6,884 nucleotides of DNA. Source: Devosia equisanguinis (GTDB lineage: Bacteria > Pseudomonadota > Alphaproteobacteria > Rhizobiales > Devosiaceae). Within the stretch, counting starts at the first letter, position 1. Every line of letters starts with the position of its first letter. This document shows positions 1 through 6,417 of this stretch, piece by piece. Below the pieces are notes generated by a model. That model saw only the letters and a program-made list of their open reading frames with translations, was not told the DNA's origin and ran no database searches. A program made the position numbers and the translations under genes. The stretch lies in contig CAMDAL010000223.1 in the NCBI GenBank assembly GCA_945888565.1, forward strand, positions 1-6,884, read 5' to 3'.

Positions 1-56
1 GCACTTGTCGTGCTGGCGCCGGTTTAGCCGCCCGCCCCAACAGGACCATAGCGAGA
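1..56 (-). other. Gap after rseP, possible start of the next gene (bamA expected)
   Basis: These bases lie downstream of the rseP stop. On the minus strand an ATG at 49-47 opens a frame that stays open to the window edge (16 codons, beginning MVLLGRAAKPAPARQV), which would suit the basic start of an exported protein. A second frame is also open across the stretch, and no clear Shine-Dalgarno sequence precedes the ATG, so the start is not established. In many Alphaproteobacteria bamA (outer-membrane assembly factor) follows rseP; that identity is inferred from synteny alone, because no diagnostic residues fall inside the window. Confidence 0.2.
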
Positions 57-1193
57 TCAGGAGCCGGCGAACCAGCCGACCAGTTCCGGAATGTCGATGG
101 TGAAGGTGAACACCATCAGGGTCAGCACGATCGCAAGCCCAAAGCGGAAGCCGATCTCCTGCACCCGCTGGGGCAGCGGCTTACCGCGTGCGGCCTCGAT
201 CAGGTAGTAGACCAGGTGGCCGCCGTCCAGGACCGGAATCGGCAGCAGGTTCACGAGACCGATATTGAGCGATAACATGGCAATCAGGTTGAGCATCGGC
301 AGGATGCCGAGCGTCGCCACCTGCTGGCTTACCGTCGCAACCTTGATCGGGCCGCCCAACTGCTGGACGTCGCCGCGCCCGACGAAGAAGTCGCCGATGA
401 AGGCGGCAGTTCGGTCGATGATGAACCGCACTTCCTCGAAGGTCATGCCGATGGCTTCGATCGGGCCGGGCCTATAGAGCACGTAGTCTGACGGTTCGAA
501 GCTGTTCTGCAGCCCAAGGATGCCGATGCGGTGGACGCGGCCAAACCGGTCACGCGTTTCGCCCAGACGGGGCGTCGCCCGTACAGTCTCGGTATCCCCT
601 GCCCGCTCGAGCTCGATGGTGATGGTGCGCTGCGGCGCCGTCGCCACGAGGCGCTGCACGTCGTCGAAGCTGCGTACAGCGAAGCCATCGATCGCCAGGA
701 TGCGGTCACCGGGCAGCAGGCCGGCCTCCGAGGCGGCGGACGCGGGGGTGATCGTCTGCAGCACGGCGGGCGCCATGTAGCGGCCGTAGCCGAGCAGCAG
801 GACGTAGAGAATCAGCAGCGTGAACAACACGTTGGCGGCGGGTCCGGCGGCAACAACCGCGATACGCTGCCAGACGTTCTTGTTGACGAAGAGCTGCGAG
901 CTGAGCTCGGGGCCGGCCCGCTGGATGAACTCCTCGTCGGGCTGGCTCGCAGCGTTCATGTCGCCGACGAAGCGGACATAGCCGCCCAGCGGAATGGCGG
1001 CGAGGCGCCAGCGGGTGCCCTTCCTGTCGGTGAAGCCGACAAGCTCAGGACCGAAACCAAGCGAAAAGGTCTGGATGGCAATGCCGTTCCAGCGCGCCAC
1101 CAGGTAGTGGCCCATCTCGTGCACGAACACGATGATGGTCAGCACCACCAGGAACGGTAGTACGGCCATCGGAAGCGCTAGGATTGAGTCCAT
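57..1193 (-). CDS. rseP: RseP-family site-2 intramembrane zinc metalloprotease
   Basis: This is a complete 378-residue site-2 protease (M50 family) that cleaves transmembrane segments of membrane-bound substrates in the inner membrane. The zinc-binding HEMGH motif is at residues 25-29 inside the first hydrophobic segment (about 10-30), and FSLGFGPEL follows at 43-51. Further hydrophobic segments lie near 108-136, 297-318 and 350-366. The second catalytic motif, NLLPIPVLDGG at 315-325, supplies the third zinc ligand, D323. One PDZ domain is visible at about 141-230, with the PGDRILAIDG core at 161-170. E. coli RseP has two PDZ domains and about 450 residues, so this is the shorter form. The ATG at 1193 lacks an obvious Shine-Dalgarno; a second Met at residue 9 would remove part of the first membrane segment, so the first is preferred. 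It is last in the visible operon, 83 bp after cdsA. The substrate cannot be read from the sequence. Confidence 0.96.
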   Translation of the reverse strand: MDSILALPMAVLPFLVVLTIIVFVHEMGHYLVARWNGIAIQTFSLGFGPELVGFTDRKGTRWRLAAIPLGGYVRFVGDMNAASQPDEEFIQRAGPELSSQLFVNKNVWQRIAVVAAGPAANVLFTLLILYVLLLGYGRYMAPAVLQTITPASAASEAGLLPGDRILAIDGFAVRSFDDVQRLVATAPQRTITIELERAGDTETVRATPRLGETRDRFGRVHRIGILGLQNSFEPSDYVLYRPGPIEAIGMTFEEVRFIIDRTAAFIGDFFVGRGDVQQLGGPIKVATVSQQVATLGILPMLNLIAMLSLNIGLVNLLPIPVLDGGHLVYYLIEAARGKPLPQRVQEIGFRFGLAIVLTLMVFTFTIDIPELVGWFAGS

Positions 1194-1276
1194 GTCGTCG
1201 ACGTTGCTTTCGGCTTGCCCAGGCGGACGGATTAGGCCCGGATTGCGTTAAGATTGCGATAGGGCTGCTGCGGCGA

Positions 1277-2164
1277 TCACCAGAACAGGAAACCGGCCGC
1301 AATGGTATCGAACCCGGCGTGAAGGTACCCCACGACGAACAGGAAGATGACGCCGAACGTCAGGCTGTCCAGCCGGTCCATCAGGCCGCCGTGGCCGGGA
1401 ATGATATCGCCCGAATCCTTGACGCGGAAACGGCGCTTGATGAAGCTCTCGGTGAGATCGCCAACCTGTCCCATGATGCTCATGCTGGCGGCCAGCGCGA
1501 GGCCGATCCACCAGGGCGATGACGGCACGACGATCAACCACAACACGAGGCCGGCCAGCGTACCGATGGCGAAGCCGCCGATGGCCCCCGACCAGGTCTT
1601 GCCGGGCGAGATATCGGGCGCAAGCTTTTCGCCCCCGATCTGCCGGCCCATGAAATAGGCGCCGGTATCGGTCGCAAAGATGACCACGCCCAGAAACACT
1701 CCGGCCCACAAGCCGGTATCAAAGCTGCCCCAGTCGAGCCAGGTGGATGGGCCGCGCATCGCCATGGTGGCGATGATCACACAACCGTAGAACAGCACCC
1801 CGCCGACACGCCAGATCCTGCTGCCGCCGGTGCCGAAGGCCGCGACAACCGCTGCGATGCAGACCGTTACCGCACTGGCGGATGCTCCGAGCCAGGGGAA
1901 CACCAGGGCGGCGAGCGCCAGCAGCGCCATCAAGGTACCGCCGAGCGCGCTCAACGGGCGCAATGTCACCATGCGTTCCCATTCGCGGTAGCAGCCGGCA
2001 AAGGCTGCACCGACCACTGCAGCGAACAGGTACGAGCCGATGTAGAGGCTGACGATCGCAATGGCGAGCAGCACCAGGGCCGAGATCACGCGCGGACCAA
2101 GATCGGTCCACGAGCGGCGGGCCAGGGGGTTGAACTCGGGGCGCTGGGCCTTTCCGTCGCTCAC
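1277..2164 (-). CDS. cdsA: Phosphatidate cytidylyltransferase (CDP-diglyceride synthase)
   Basis: This enzyme makes CDP-diacylglycerol from CTP and phosphatidic acid, the precursor of the membrane phospholipids, in the inner membrane. The protein has 295 residues, close to the family's usual 265-295, and is mostly hydrophobic, with segments near 25-60, 72-112, 121-135, 151-168, 191-232 and 268-292. The family signature is complete at 240-266: it begins SFIKRRFRVKDSGD and ends HGGLMDRLD. ATDTGAYFMGR (164-174) and SPGKTWSG (186-193) are also conserved motifs of the family. The start is GTG at 2164, which overlaps the TGA stop of uppS as GTGA; GAGGGG at 2168-2173 lies just upstream. The overlap implies translational coupling to uppS. 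No ATG gives a better start without losing the conserved N-terminal region. Confidence 0.95.
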   Translation of the reverse strand: MSDGKAQRPEFNPLARRSWTDLGPRVISALVLLAIAIVSLYIGSYLFAAVVGAAFAGCYREWERMVTLRPLSALGGTLMALLALAALVFPWLGASASAVTVCIAAVVAAFGTGGSRIWRVGGVLFYGCVIIATMAMRGPSTWLDWGSFDTGLWAGVFLGVVIFATDTGAYFMGRQIGGEKLAPDISPGKTWSGAIGGFAIGTLAGLVLWLIVVPSSPWWIGLALAASMSIMGQVGDLTESFIKRRFRVKDSGDIIPGHGGLMDRLDSLTFGVIFLFVVGYLHAGFDTIAAGFLFW

Positions 2165-2922
2165 GGGCCCCTCGTGTCGATGCCGCCGAAGCGGCGCTTG
2201 CGGCCAGAGTACTCCTCGAGCGCCCGCACGAAGGTCTCCTCGCTGAAGTCCGGCCAGTTCTCCTCGATGAACACGAGTTCCGAGTAGGCACCCTGCCAGA
2301 TCAGGAAGTTGGACGTCCGCTGCTCGCCCGAGGTGCGGATGATGAGATCGGGGTCGGGAACGCCGTGGGTGTAGAGCGCCCGCTCCACCGTCTGCTCGGT
2401 GATGTCCTCGGGCTGCAGCCGTCCGGCAGCCACGTCTGCGGCAATGCGACGAGTGGCTTCGAGCAGTTCCGACTTGCCGCCATAGTTGAAGGCGACGATG
2501 AGCTCGAGGCCGGTATTGTGAGCGGTCTTGCGCTGGGTGTCGTCGATCAGGCGCTTCAGTCCGTCATCGAGTTCGTGCCGAGAGCCGATGATCTTCACGC
2601 GGACGTTGTTCTGGATCAGCGTGGCGAGGTCGGATGCGACGAAGCGGTGCAGCAGGGCGAAGATGAATTTCACCTCGTCCGGCGGGCGGCGCCAGTTCTC
2701 GGAGGAGAAGCTGAACACCGTCAGGTGCTTGACGCCGTAGCGGATGGCCAGGTCAACGAGCCGGCGCAACGCCTTGACGCCCTCGACGTGACCTTCGGTC
2801 CGCAGCTTGCCGCGGGCGGTGGCCCAGCGGCCATTGCCATCCATGATCACCGCGACATGCGCCGGGATCTTGAGGCCGGGTTTCTCCCCGGCCTGCGCGG
2901 CGATGACGGTGTCCAGGGACAT
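2161..2922 (-). CDS. uppS: Undecaprenyl diphosphate synthase (cis-prenyltransferase)
   Basis: This is a cytosolic cis-prenyltransferase that adds isopentenyl diphosphate units to farnesyl diphosphate to make the C55 carrier for peptidoglycan and other surface polymers. The protein has 253 residues, the usual size. The catalytic and diphosphate-binding motif MDGNGRWA is at 27-34 (D28, N30, R32). TVFSFSSENWRRP is at 68-80, NYGG at 146-149, and RTSGEQRTSNFLIWQ, ending in AYSE, at 186-205 (R186, R192, S194, E205). The GHxxG motif reads GHVEG at 44-48, without the basic residue seen in the E. coli protein (GHKAG), and NYGG is followed by K where R is common; the histidine at 45 is kept. The ATG at 2922 is set by a strong GGGAGGG 6 nt upstream (2929-2935) and by the position of MDGNGRWA. 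The gene lies 33 bp after frr and overlaps cdsA by 4 bp. Confidence 0.96.
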   Translation of the reverse strand: MSLDTVIAAQAGEKPGLKIPAHVAVIMDGNGRWATARGKLRTEGHVEGVKALRRLVDLAIRYGVKHLTVFSFSSENWRRPPDEVKFIFALLHRFVASDLATLIQNNVRVKIIGSRHELDDGLKRLIDDTQRKTAHNTGLELIVAFNYGGKSELLEATRRIAADVAAGRLQPEDITEQTVERALYTHGVPDPDLIIRTSGEQRTSNFLIWQGAYSELVFIEENWPDFSEETFVRALEEYSGRKRRFGGIDTRGP

Positions 2923-2956
2923 AGACTGCCCTCCCGGGCGGTATTTGCGGGTCAGA

Positions 2957-3523
2957 CTAGACCTGCATGATTTCCTGTTCCTTGACGGCGACAGTGTGGT
3001 CGATGTCGTTGACAGCGCTGTCGGTGGCCGCCTGGACCAGATCGGCGAACTTGCGGCTCTCGTCCTGAGCCATGTTGCCATCCTTTTCCAGCTTCTTCAG
3101 CAGGTCCATGCCGTCGCGCCGAATATGGCGGACGGCGACGCGGGCTGCCTCGGCATAGTTGTGCGCAACCTTGGTGAGATCGCGGCGGCGCTCTTCGTTC
3201 AGCTCGGGAAGCGGCACGCGGATAACGGCGCCCTCACCGGCCGGGTTCAATCCGAGGCCGGAATTGCGGATCGCCTTCTCGACGGCACTGGCGAGAGTGC
3301 GGTCCCACACCTGGACCGAAAGCATGCGGGATTCGGGCACCGTGACGGTCGCCACCTGGTTGAGCGGCACGCGGCTGCCGTAGGCCTCCACGGTCACGGG
3401 CTCCAGCAGGCTCGGCGTAGCGCGGCCGGTGCGGAGGCCTGCCAGTTCTTCCTTCAGCGAAGCGATGGACTTCTGCATCCGGGTCTTGAGCTCATCGAGC
3501 GAGAAAGCCTGAGGCTGAGCCAT
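2957..3523 (-). CDS. frr: Ribosome recycling factor
   Basis: Ribosome recycling factor works with EF-G in the cytoplasm to split post-termination ribosomes from mRNA. The protein has 188 residues against about 185 for the family. Domain I (three-helix bundle) is formed by residues 1-30 and about 107-188, and domain II (beta) by about 31-106. LRTGRATPSLL starts at residue 30, and the conserved basic cluster VRHIRRDG is at 131-138, in the helix where the essential arginines of the family lie. KKLEKDG and AQDESRKF follow at 143-149 and 152-159. The ATG at 3523 is chosen because GGAG (3532-3535) sits 8 nt upstream and because MAQPQAFSLDELKTRM matches the family N-terminus; the frame is open further upstream but the extra residues overlap pyrH. 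The gap to pyrH is 28 bp and to uppS 34 bp, consistent with one transcript. Confidence 0.96.
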   Translation of the reverse strand: MAQPQAFSLDELKTRMQKSIASLKEELAGLRTGRATPSLLEPVTVEAYGSRVPLNQVATVTVPESRMLSVQVWDRTLASAVEKAIRNSGLGLNPAGEGAVIRVPLPELNEERRRDLTKVAHNYAEAARVAVRHIRRDGMDLLKKLEKDGNMAQDESRKFADLVQAATDSAVNDIDHTVAVKEQEIMQV

Positions 3524-3551
3524 TTTCGAAACTCCAGAATTGAGAGCGTCC

Positions 3552-4265
3552 TTAGCCGACGCGCGTACTTTTGGCCCTGCCCTCGAGCACGCCGGTGAGG
3601 CCTGCCGGGTCATCCAGAGCATAAACAATTATGGGCAAGCCGTTGTCCCGGGCAAGGGCGAAGGCGGCCGTATCCATGACGCGCAGGTCGCGGGAGATGA
3701 CTTCGGCGTGTGAAATCGTATCGTAGCGGGTGGCGTCGGGATGCTTCTTGGGATCGGCGGAGTAGACACCGTCGACATTGGTGCCCTTGAGCACCACGTC
3801 GCAATCGAGCTCTATGGCGCGCAGCGCTGCGGCGGTGTCGGTGGTGAAGAAAGGGTTGGCAATGCCCCCACCGAGGACGACGACATAGCCTTCATCGAGC
3901 GCGGCCTTGGCGGCGCGGGCGGTGTAGCTGTCGGCGATGGAGGGCATGGTAACAGCCGAGAAAACCTTGGCCTTGACGCCGGCACGGGTGAGCGCGCTGG
4001 CGACGGCGAGCGAATTGATGATCGTGCCAAGGGTGCCCATCATGTCGGCCGTGACCCGGTCGCCGTTCTCGGCCGCGATCGACATGCCGCGGAAGATGTT
4101 GCCGCCGCCGGTGACAATCGCAATCGCCACGCCGGCACGCGCCACCTCGGCTATCTGCGCAGCGACCTTGTCGAGGAATTCGGGCTTGATACCGAAGCTT
4201 TGATCGCCCGAAAGGGCCTCACCGGAGACTTTGAGCAGAATCCGTTTATAGGCGGACTTGGCCAT
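3552..4265 (-). CDS. pyrH: Uridylate kinase (UMP kinase, hexameric bacterial type)
   Basis: This cytosolic kinase of the amino acid kinase fold phosphorylates UMP to UDP with ATP and feeds all pyrimidine nucleotide synthesis. Family members are usually GTP-activated and UTP-inhibited; neither property can be read here. The protein has 237 residues, the expected size. KVSGEAL at 12-18 forms the phosphate-binding start, GGGNIFRG is at 53-60, DRVTADMMG at 69-77, NPFFTTDTAAALRA at 127-140 (acceptor site region), and KGTNVDGVYSADP at 150-162 (nucleotide site). VMDTAAFALARDNGLPI at 187-203 is also typical. The ATG at 4265 is preceded by a modest GGGGAA at 4273-4278. The 115-bp gap from tsf holds two hairpins, so expression may be lower than that of rpsB-tsf. 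Confidence 0.96.
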   Translation of the reverse strand: MAKSAYKRILLKVSGEALSGDQSFGIKPEFLDKVAAQIAEVARAGVAIAIVTGGGNIFRGMSIAAENGDRVTADMMGTLGTIINSLAVASALTRAGVKAKVFSAVTMPSIADSYTARAAKAALDEGYVVVLGGGIANPFFTTDTAAALRAIELDCDVVLKGTNVDGVYSADPKKHPDATRYDTISHAEVISRDLRVMDTAAFALARDNGLPIIVYALDDPAGLTGVLEGRAKSTRVG

Positions 4266-4290
4266 TTGTCAGTTCCCCGGAAGTAATTGC

Positions 4291-4327
4291 GCCGACGCCC
4301 TGCGCGAATCCGGCGCGGGCCGTCGGC
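4291..4327 (-). promoter_or_regulatory. Imperfect hairpin just upstream of pyrH
   Basis: Arms GCCGACG (4291-4297) and CGTCGGC (4321-4327) pair over 7 bp. The stem continues as CCC (4298-4300) with GGG (4317-4319), opposite a bulged base, and as GCGC (4302-4305) with GCGC (4313-4316), closing a 7-nt loop. The foot of the stem is 25 nt from the pyrH start codon, so it clears the likely ribosome-binding site. On the minus strand it is followed by GCGCAATTACTTCC, which is not a U-tract, so a classical intrinsic terminator is unlikely. A role in transcript processing or partial attenuation is inference. Confidence 0.4.
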
Positions 4328-4339
4328 GGTTATGGCACA

Positions 4340-4370
4340 TTCGAGCGGGCTTTGAAGCAGCCCGCTCGAA
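4340..4370 (-). promoter_or_regulatory. Perfect 12-bp hairpin directly after tsf
   Basis: TTCGAGCGGGCT (4340-4351) and AGCCCGCTCGAA (4359-4370) are perfect inverted repeats around a 7-nt loop. Transcribed from the minus strand, the hairpin begins 10 nt after the tsf stop. It has the shape of an intrinsic terminator but is followed by TGTGCC rather than a U-run, so it is more likely a weak attenuator, an RNase-protection stem for the rpsB-tsf message, or a processing site. Confidence 0.5.
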
Positions 4371-4380
4371 ATAGTTCGGA

Positions 4381-5331
4381 TCAGGTATTGGCCGGAGCCT
4401 GGGGCACGCCCGAAGTGGCCGCGACTTCTGCGGCAAAATCGGTCACTTCCTTCTCGATGCCCTCGCCGAGCCCGTAGCGCACGAACTTGGTCAGCTTGAT
4501 CGGCGCGCCGACATCCTTCTCGGCATTCTTGATCACGTCGCCGACCTTGGTCTCGCCGTCGATGACGAACACCTGAGCGAGGAGCGTGACTTCCTCGTAG
4601 AACTTGCGCACGCGGCCTTCGATCATCTTTTCGATGACGGCTTCGGGCTTGCCGGATTCACGGGCCTGCTCGGCGAAGATGGCGCGCTCGCGGGCCACCA
4701 CCTCGGGGTCGATGTCGTCGGGCGACACGGACAGCGGGTTGGTGTTGGCGATGTGCATGGCGATCTGCTTGCCGAGGGCGGCAAGAGCTGCCTTGTCGCC
4801 CGTCGACTCGAGGCCGACGATGACGCCGAGACGGCCGAGGCCGGGCTTCACCGAGTTGTGCACGTAGGTGCCGATCACGCCGTCGGAAACGACGATCGTG
4901 GCCGTGCGGCGCAGGTTCATGTTCTCGCCGATCTTGGCGATCGCATCGGTGAGTTCGGCCGAGGCCGAGCGGCCGGTGCCGGGGTACGGCATCTCGGACA
5001 GCTTGCCGACGTCGCCATCGGCATCGTGGGACAGCTTGGCGATGTTGCCGACGATCGACTGGAACTGCTCGTTACGCGCCACGAAGTCGGTCTCGGAGTT
5101 CACCTCGACGATGGCACCGCGGGTGCCCTCGATCGAGACGCCGACCAGACCTTCGGCGGCGACGCGGCCGGCCTTCTTGGCGGCCTTGGCGAGGCCACGG
5201 GTGCGCAGCCAGTCAATGGCGGCTTCCATGTCGCCATTGGTCTCGGTCAGGGCCTTCTTGCAGTCCATCATCCCCACGCCGGTCATCTCGCGGAGTTCTT
5301 TTACCTGCTGAGCAGTAACGGTCATGTCCAT
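4381..5331 (-). CDS. tsf: Translation elongation factor Ts
   Basis: EF-Ts is the cytosolic nucleotide exchange factor that releases GDP from EF-Tu. The 316-residue protein is complete (E. coli 283; alphaproteobacterial forms about 300-310). The UBA-like N-terminal domain spans about 5-44 and contains VKELREMTGVGMMDCKKAL (10-28). TDFVARN at 81-87 carries the Asp-Phe pair (D82, F83) that inserts into EF-Tu in the family. The core dimer domains follow to about 300, and the end is a short Ala/Pro-rich tail. The start is set near MTVTAQQV by homology. Two in-frame ATGs fit, at 5331 and 5325; the first is better spaced from the weak purine stretch GAGAAAG, but the second gives the more typical N-terminus. 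An upstream frame extension to 5400 has no family support. The gene follows rpsB in the usual order, and hairpins lie on both sides. Confidence 0.96.
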   Translation of the reverse strand: MDMTVTAQQVKELREMTGVGMMDCKKALTETNGDMEAAIDWLRTRGLAKAAKKAGRVAAEGLVGVSIEGTRGAIVEVNSETDFVARNEQFQSIVGNIAKLSHDADGDVGKLSEMPYPGTGRSASAELTDAIAKIGENMNLRRTATIVVSDGVIGTYVHNSVKPGLGRLGVIVGLESTGDKAALAALGKQIAMHIANTNPLSVSPDDIDPEVVARERAIFAEQARESGKPEAVIEKMIEGRVRKFYEEVTLLAQVFVIDGETKVGDVIKNAEKDVGAPIKLTKFVRYGLGEGIEKEVTDFAAEVAATSGVPQAPANT

Positions 5332-5341
5332 ATCGCTTTCT

Positions 5342-5370
5342 CGTGGAGGAAGCCGGGAGGCGGCTCCACG
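5342..5370 (-). promoter_or_regulatory. Hairpin abutting the tsf ribosome-binding site
   Basis: CGTGGAG (5342-5348) and CTCCACG (5364-5370) form a perfect 7-bp stem. Inside it GCC (5352-5354) can pair with GGC (5359-5361) around a GGGA tetraloop as written on the plus strand. The foot of the stem is only 10 nt from the tsf ATG at 5331 and touches the weak GAGAAAG element, so an initiating ribosome would have to open or abut it. A role in setting tsf translation is inferred from position; the pairing is seen directly. Confidence 0.4.
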
Positions 5371-5387
5371 GGTTCGGGGAAATGAAG

Positions 5388-5408
5388 ACCCGGCCGTCAA
5401 GGCCGGGC
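5388..5408 (-). terminator. Terminator-like hairpin between rpsB and tsf (probable attenuator)
   Basis: On the minus strand CCCGGCC and GGCCGGG pair perfectly around the loop TTGAC (plus coordinates 5389-5395 and 5401-5407), with a further G-U pair at the foot. The stem is followed by UCUUCAUUU, a broken U-rich stretch. This is a weak intrinsic terminator shape. It lies 56 nt after the rpsB stop, inside a gap that must be read through to express tsf and the rest of the operon, so partial attenuation is the likely role. Confidence 0.4.
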
Positions 5409-5464
5409 ATCAGGAGGGAGCAAAACCCTGCAATTATGACAGCAGGATTTCGCCCCCCTCGATC

Positions 5465-6253
5465 TTAGGCGGCAGGAGCCTGCTCGACAGCGGCGTCGGC
5501 TTCAGCCAGCACAGGCTCTTCCGGGGCTTCGACGGCGGCGCCGAGATCGCTGCCACGGCCGGCGGCCGAGCGGCCGATGCCGTCAATGGCAGCACGCGAG
5601 ACGAGCGATGCGTAGAGCTCGAGAGCGCGAGCCGCGTCGTCATTACCCGGGATCGGGAAATCGACGGTGTCGGGATCGGAGTTCGAATCCACGATGGCGA
5701 TCACCGGGATGCCAAGGCGCTTGGCTTCCTTGATGGCGTTCGCTTCCTTGTTGGTGTCGATGACGAACAGCAGGTTGGGCAGGTTGCCCATGTCCTTGAT
5801 GCCGCCAAGGTCACGCTCCAGGCGCTCCTTCTCACGCGACAGGAGCAGCAGCTCCTTCTTGGTGAGGCCATGGCCGCCATCGGCTTCCTGGGCCTCGAGT
5901 TCGCGCAGGCGCTGGATCGAGTGCGAGATGGTCTGCCAGTTGGTGAGCGTGCCACCGAGCCAGCGCGAGTTGACATAGTACTGGGCCGACTGGCGGGCAG
6001 CCTCGGCGACCACCGGGGCGGCCTGGCGCTTGGTGACGACGAACAGGACGCGGCCGCCATCGGCGACGGTGTCCGAGATCAGCTGCAGCGCGCGCTGCAG
6101 GGCCGGGACGGTCTGGCTCAGGTCGAGAATGTGGATGTCGTTGCGGACGCCGAAGATGTGGCGTTCCATCTTCGGGTTCCAGCGGTGCTTCTGGTGGCCG
6201 AAGTGAACACCTGCCTCGAGCAGCTGGCGCATGGAAAATTCAGGCAATGCCAT
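5465..6253 (-). CDS. rpsB: Small ribosomal subunit protein uS2
   Basis: S2 is a late-binding protein of the 30S subunit, located between head and body. The protein has 262 residues; E. coli S2 has about 240, and the excess is an acidic, Ala-rich tail from about 231 (EAPEEPVLAEADAAVEQ region), common in Alphaproteobacteria. The N-terminal family signature LLEAGVHFGH is at 11-20, followed by QKHRWNPKM. The second signature starts PNLLFVIDTNKEANAI at 159 and ends at GIP 181-183; VDSNSDP follows at 188-194. The start at 6253 is fixed by AAAGGAG at 6262-6268 with 8 nt spacing and by the family N-terminus MALPEFSM. The frame is open to 6442 upstream, but those codons are the transcribed leader and show no homology. 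It is the first gene of the operon, downstream of the promoter at 6389-6417. In E. coli S2 represses its own rpsB-tsf message; the leader here would allow this but does not prove it. Confidence 0.97.
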   Translation of the reverse strand: MALPEFSMRQLLEAGVHFGHQKHRWNPKMERHIFGVRNDIHILDLSQTVPALQRALQLISDTVADGGRVLFVVTKRQAAPVVAEAARQSAQYYVNSRWLGGTLTNWQTISHSIQRLRELEAQEADGGHGLTKKELLLLSREKERLERDLGGIKDMGNLPNLLFVIDTNKEANAIKEAKRLGIPVIAIVDSNSDPDTVDFPIPGNDDAARALELYASLVSRAAIDGIGRSAAGRGSDLGAAVEAPEEPVLAEADAAVEQAPAA

Positions 6254-6382
6254 GGAAATGGCTCCTTTCCGGTTTGTGCCTCCGCGGGTCGTGCGACTGG
6301 GCTGGCCAGCCACCGGATGGAGCCGCTGCGTTGGGGCAGCAGTCCGAACCCACGTGTGAATTACGCCCCGATCGAGGCGCGA
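6254..6382 (-). promoter_or_regulatory. rpsB 5' leader, possible S2 autoregulatory region
   Basis: The stretch runs from the transcription start predicted from the promoter to the rpsB ATG, about 129 nt. It holds several small foldable elements: CGCCUC-GAUC-GGGGCG (6364-6379, a 6-bp stem with one G-U pair) at the 5' end, GCTGC/GCAGC around 6 nt near 6325-6340, and the 12-bp palindrome GGCTGGCCAGCC at 6300-6311. The strong ribosome-binding site AAAGGAG closes it. A leader of this length is long for simple initiation and suits ribosomal-protein feedback. I recognise no described consensus in it, so the regulatory role is inferred. Confidence 0.4.
6262..6268 (-). promoter_or_regulatory. rpsB Shine-Dalgarno (decides the start)
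   Basis: The minus strand reads AAAGGAG, 8 nt before the ATG at 6253. It is the clearest ribosome-binding site in the window together with that of uppS, and it rules out the longer open frame that reaches 6442. Confidence 0.85.
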
Positions 6383-6388
6383 GCCGGC

Positions 6389-6417
6389 ATATAGGGGGTT
6401 TTGGGGTGCGGCGCAAG
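6389..6417 (-). promoter_or_regulatory. Housekeeping sigma promoter for the rpsB operon
   Basis: The minus strand has CTTGCG at 6417-6412, a 17-nt spacer and CTATAT at 6394-6389. The alphaproteobacterial housekeeping consensus, as known from Sinorhizobium meliloti, is CTTGAC-N17-CTATAT; the -10 is exact, the spacing is exact and the -35 matches at four of six positions. Transcription should start near 6381-6383. The spacer contains the run CCCCAAAACCCCC, which is unusual. No better promoter is seen nearer the gene. The call rests on motif match and position only. Confidence 0.65.

Noticed and set aside
4328..4358. Possible internal promoter for pyrH (CTTCAA, 17 nt, CATAAC on the minus strand)
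   Set aside because: The -10 matches the consensus poorly and the -35 lies within the loop and arm of the perfect hairpin; too weak to call.
4753..5385. Plus-strand open frame of 210 codons, rich in Gly, Ala and His
   Set aside because: It lies opposite tsf, and its composition mirrors the codon bias of the real gene. No ribosome-binding site or recognisable domain.
5396..5401. Perfect minus-strand -35 box CTTGAC between rpsB and tsf
   Set aside because: At 16-18 nt spacing the -10 position reads CCCCGA, CCCGAA or CCGAAC, none close to CTATAT. The hexamer is explained by the loop and arms of the hairpin at 5388-5408.
5681..5690. tRNA T-arm-like GTTCGAATCC on the plus strand
   Set aside because: It encodes DSNSD of S2 on the other strand, and no acceptor, D-arm or anticodon stem can be fitted around it.
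5324..6394. Long plus-strand open frame (356 codons) over rpsB and the rpsB-tsf gap
   Set aside because: It is antisense to rpsB, whose protein is unmistakable. The translation has no family motif, and such frames are expected opposite high-GC genes.
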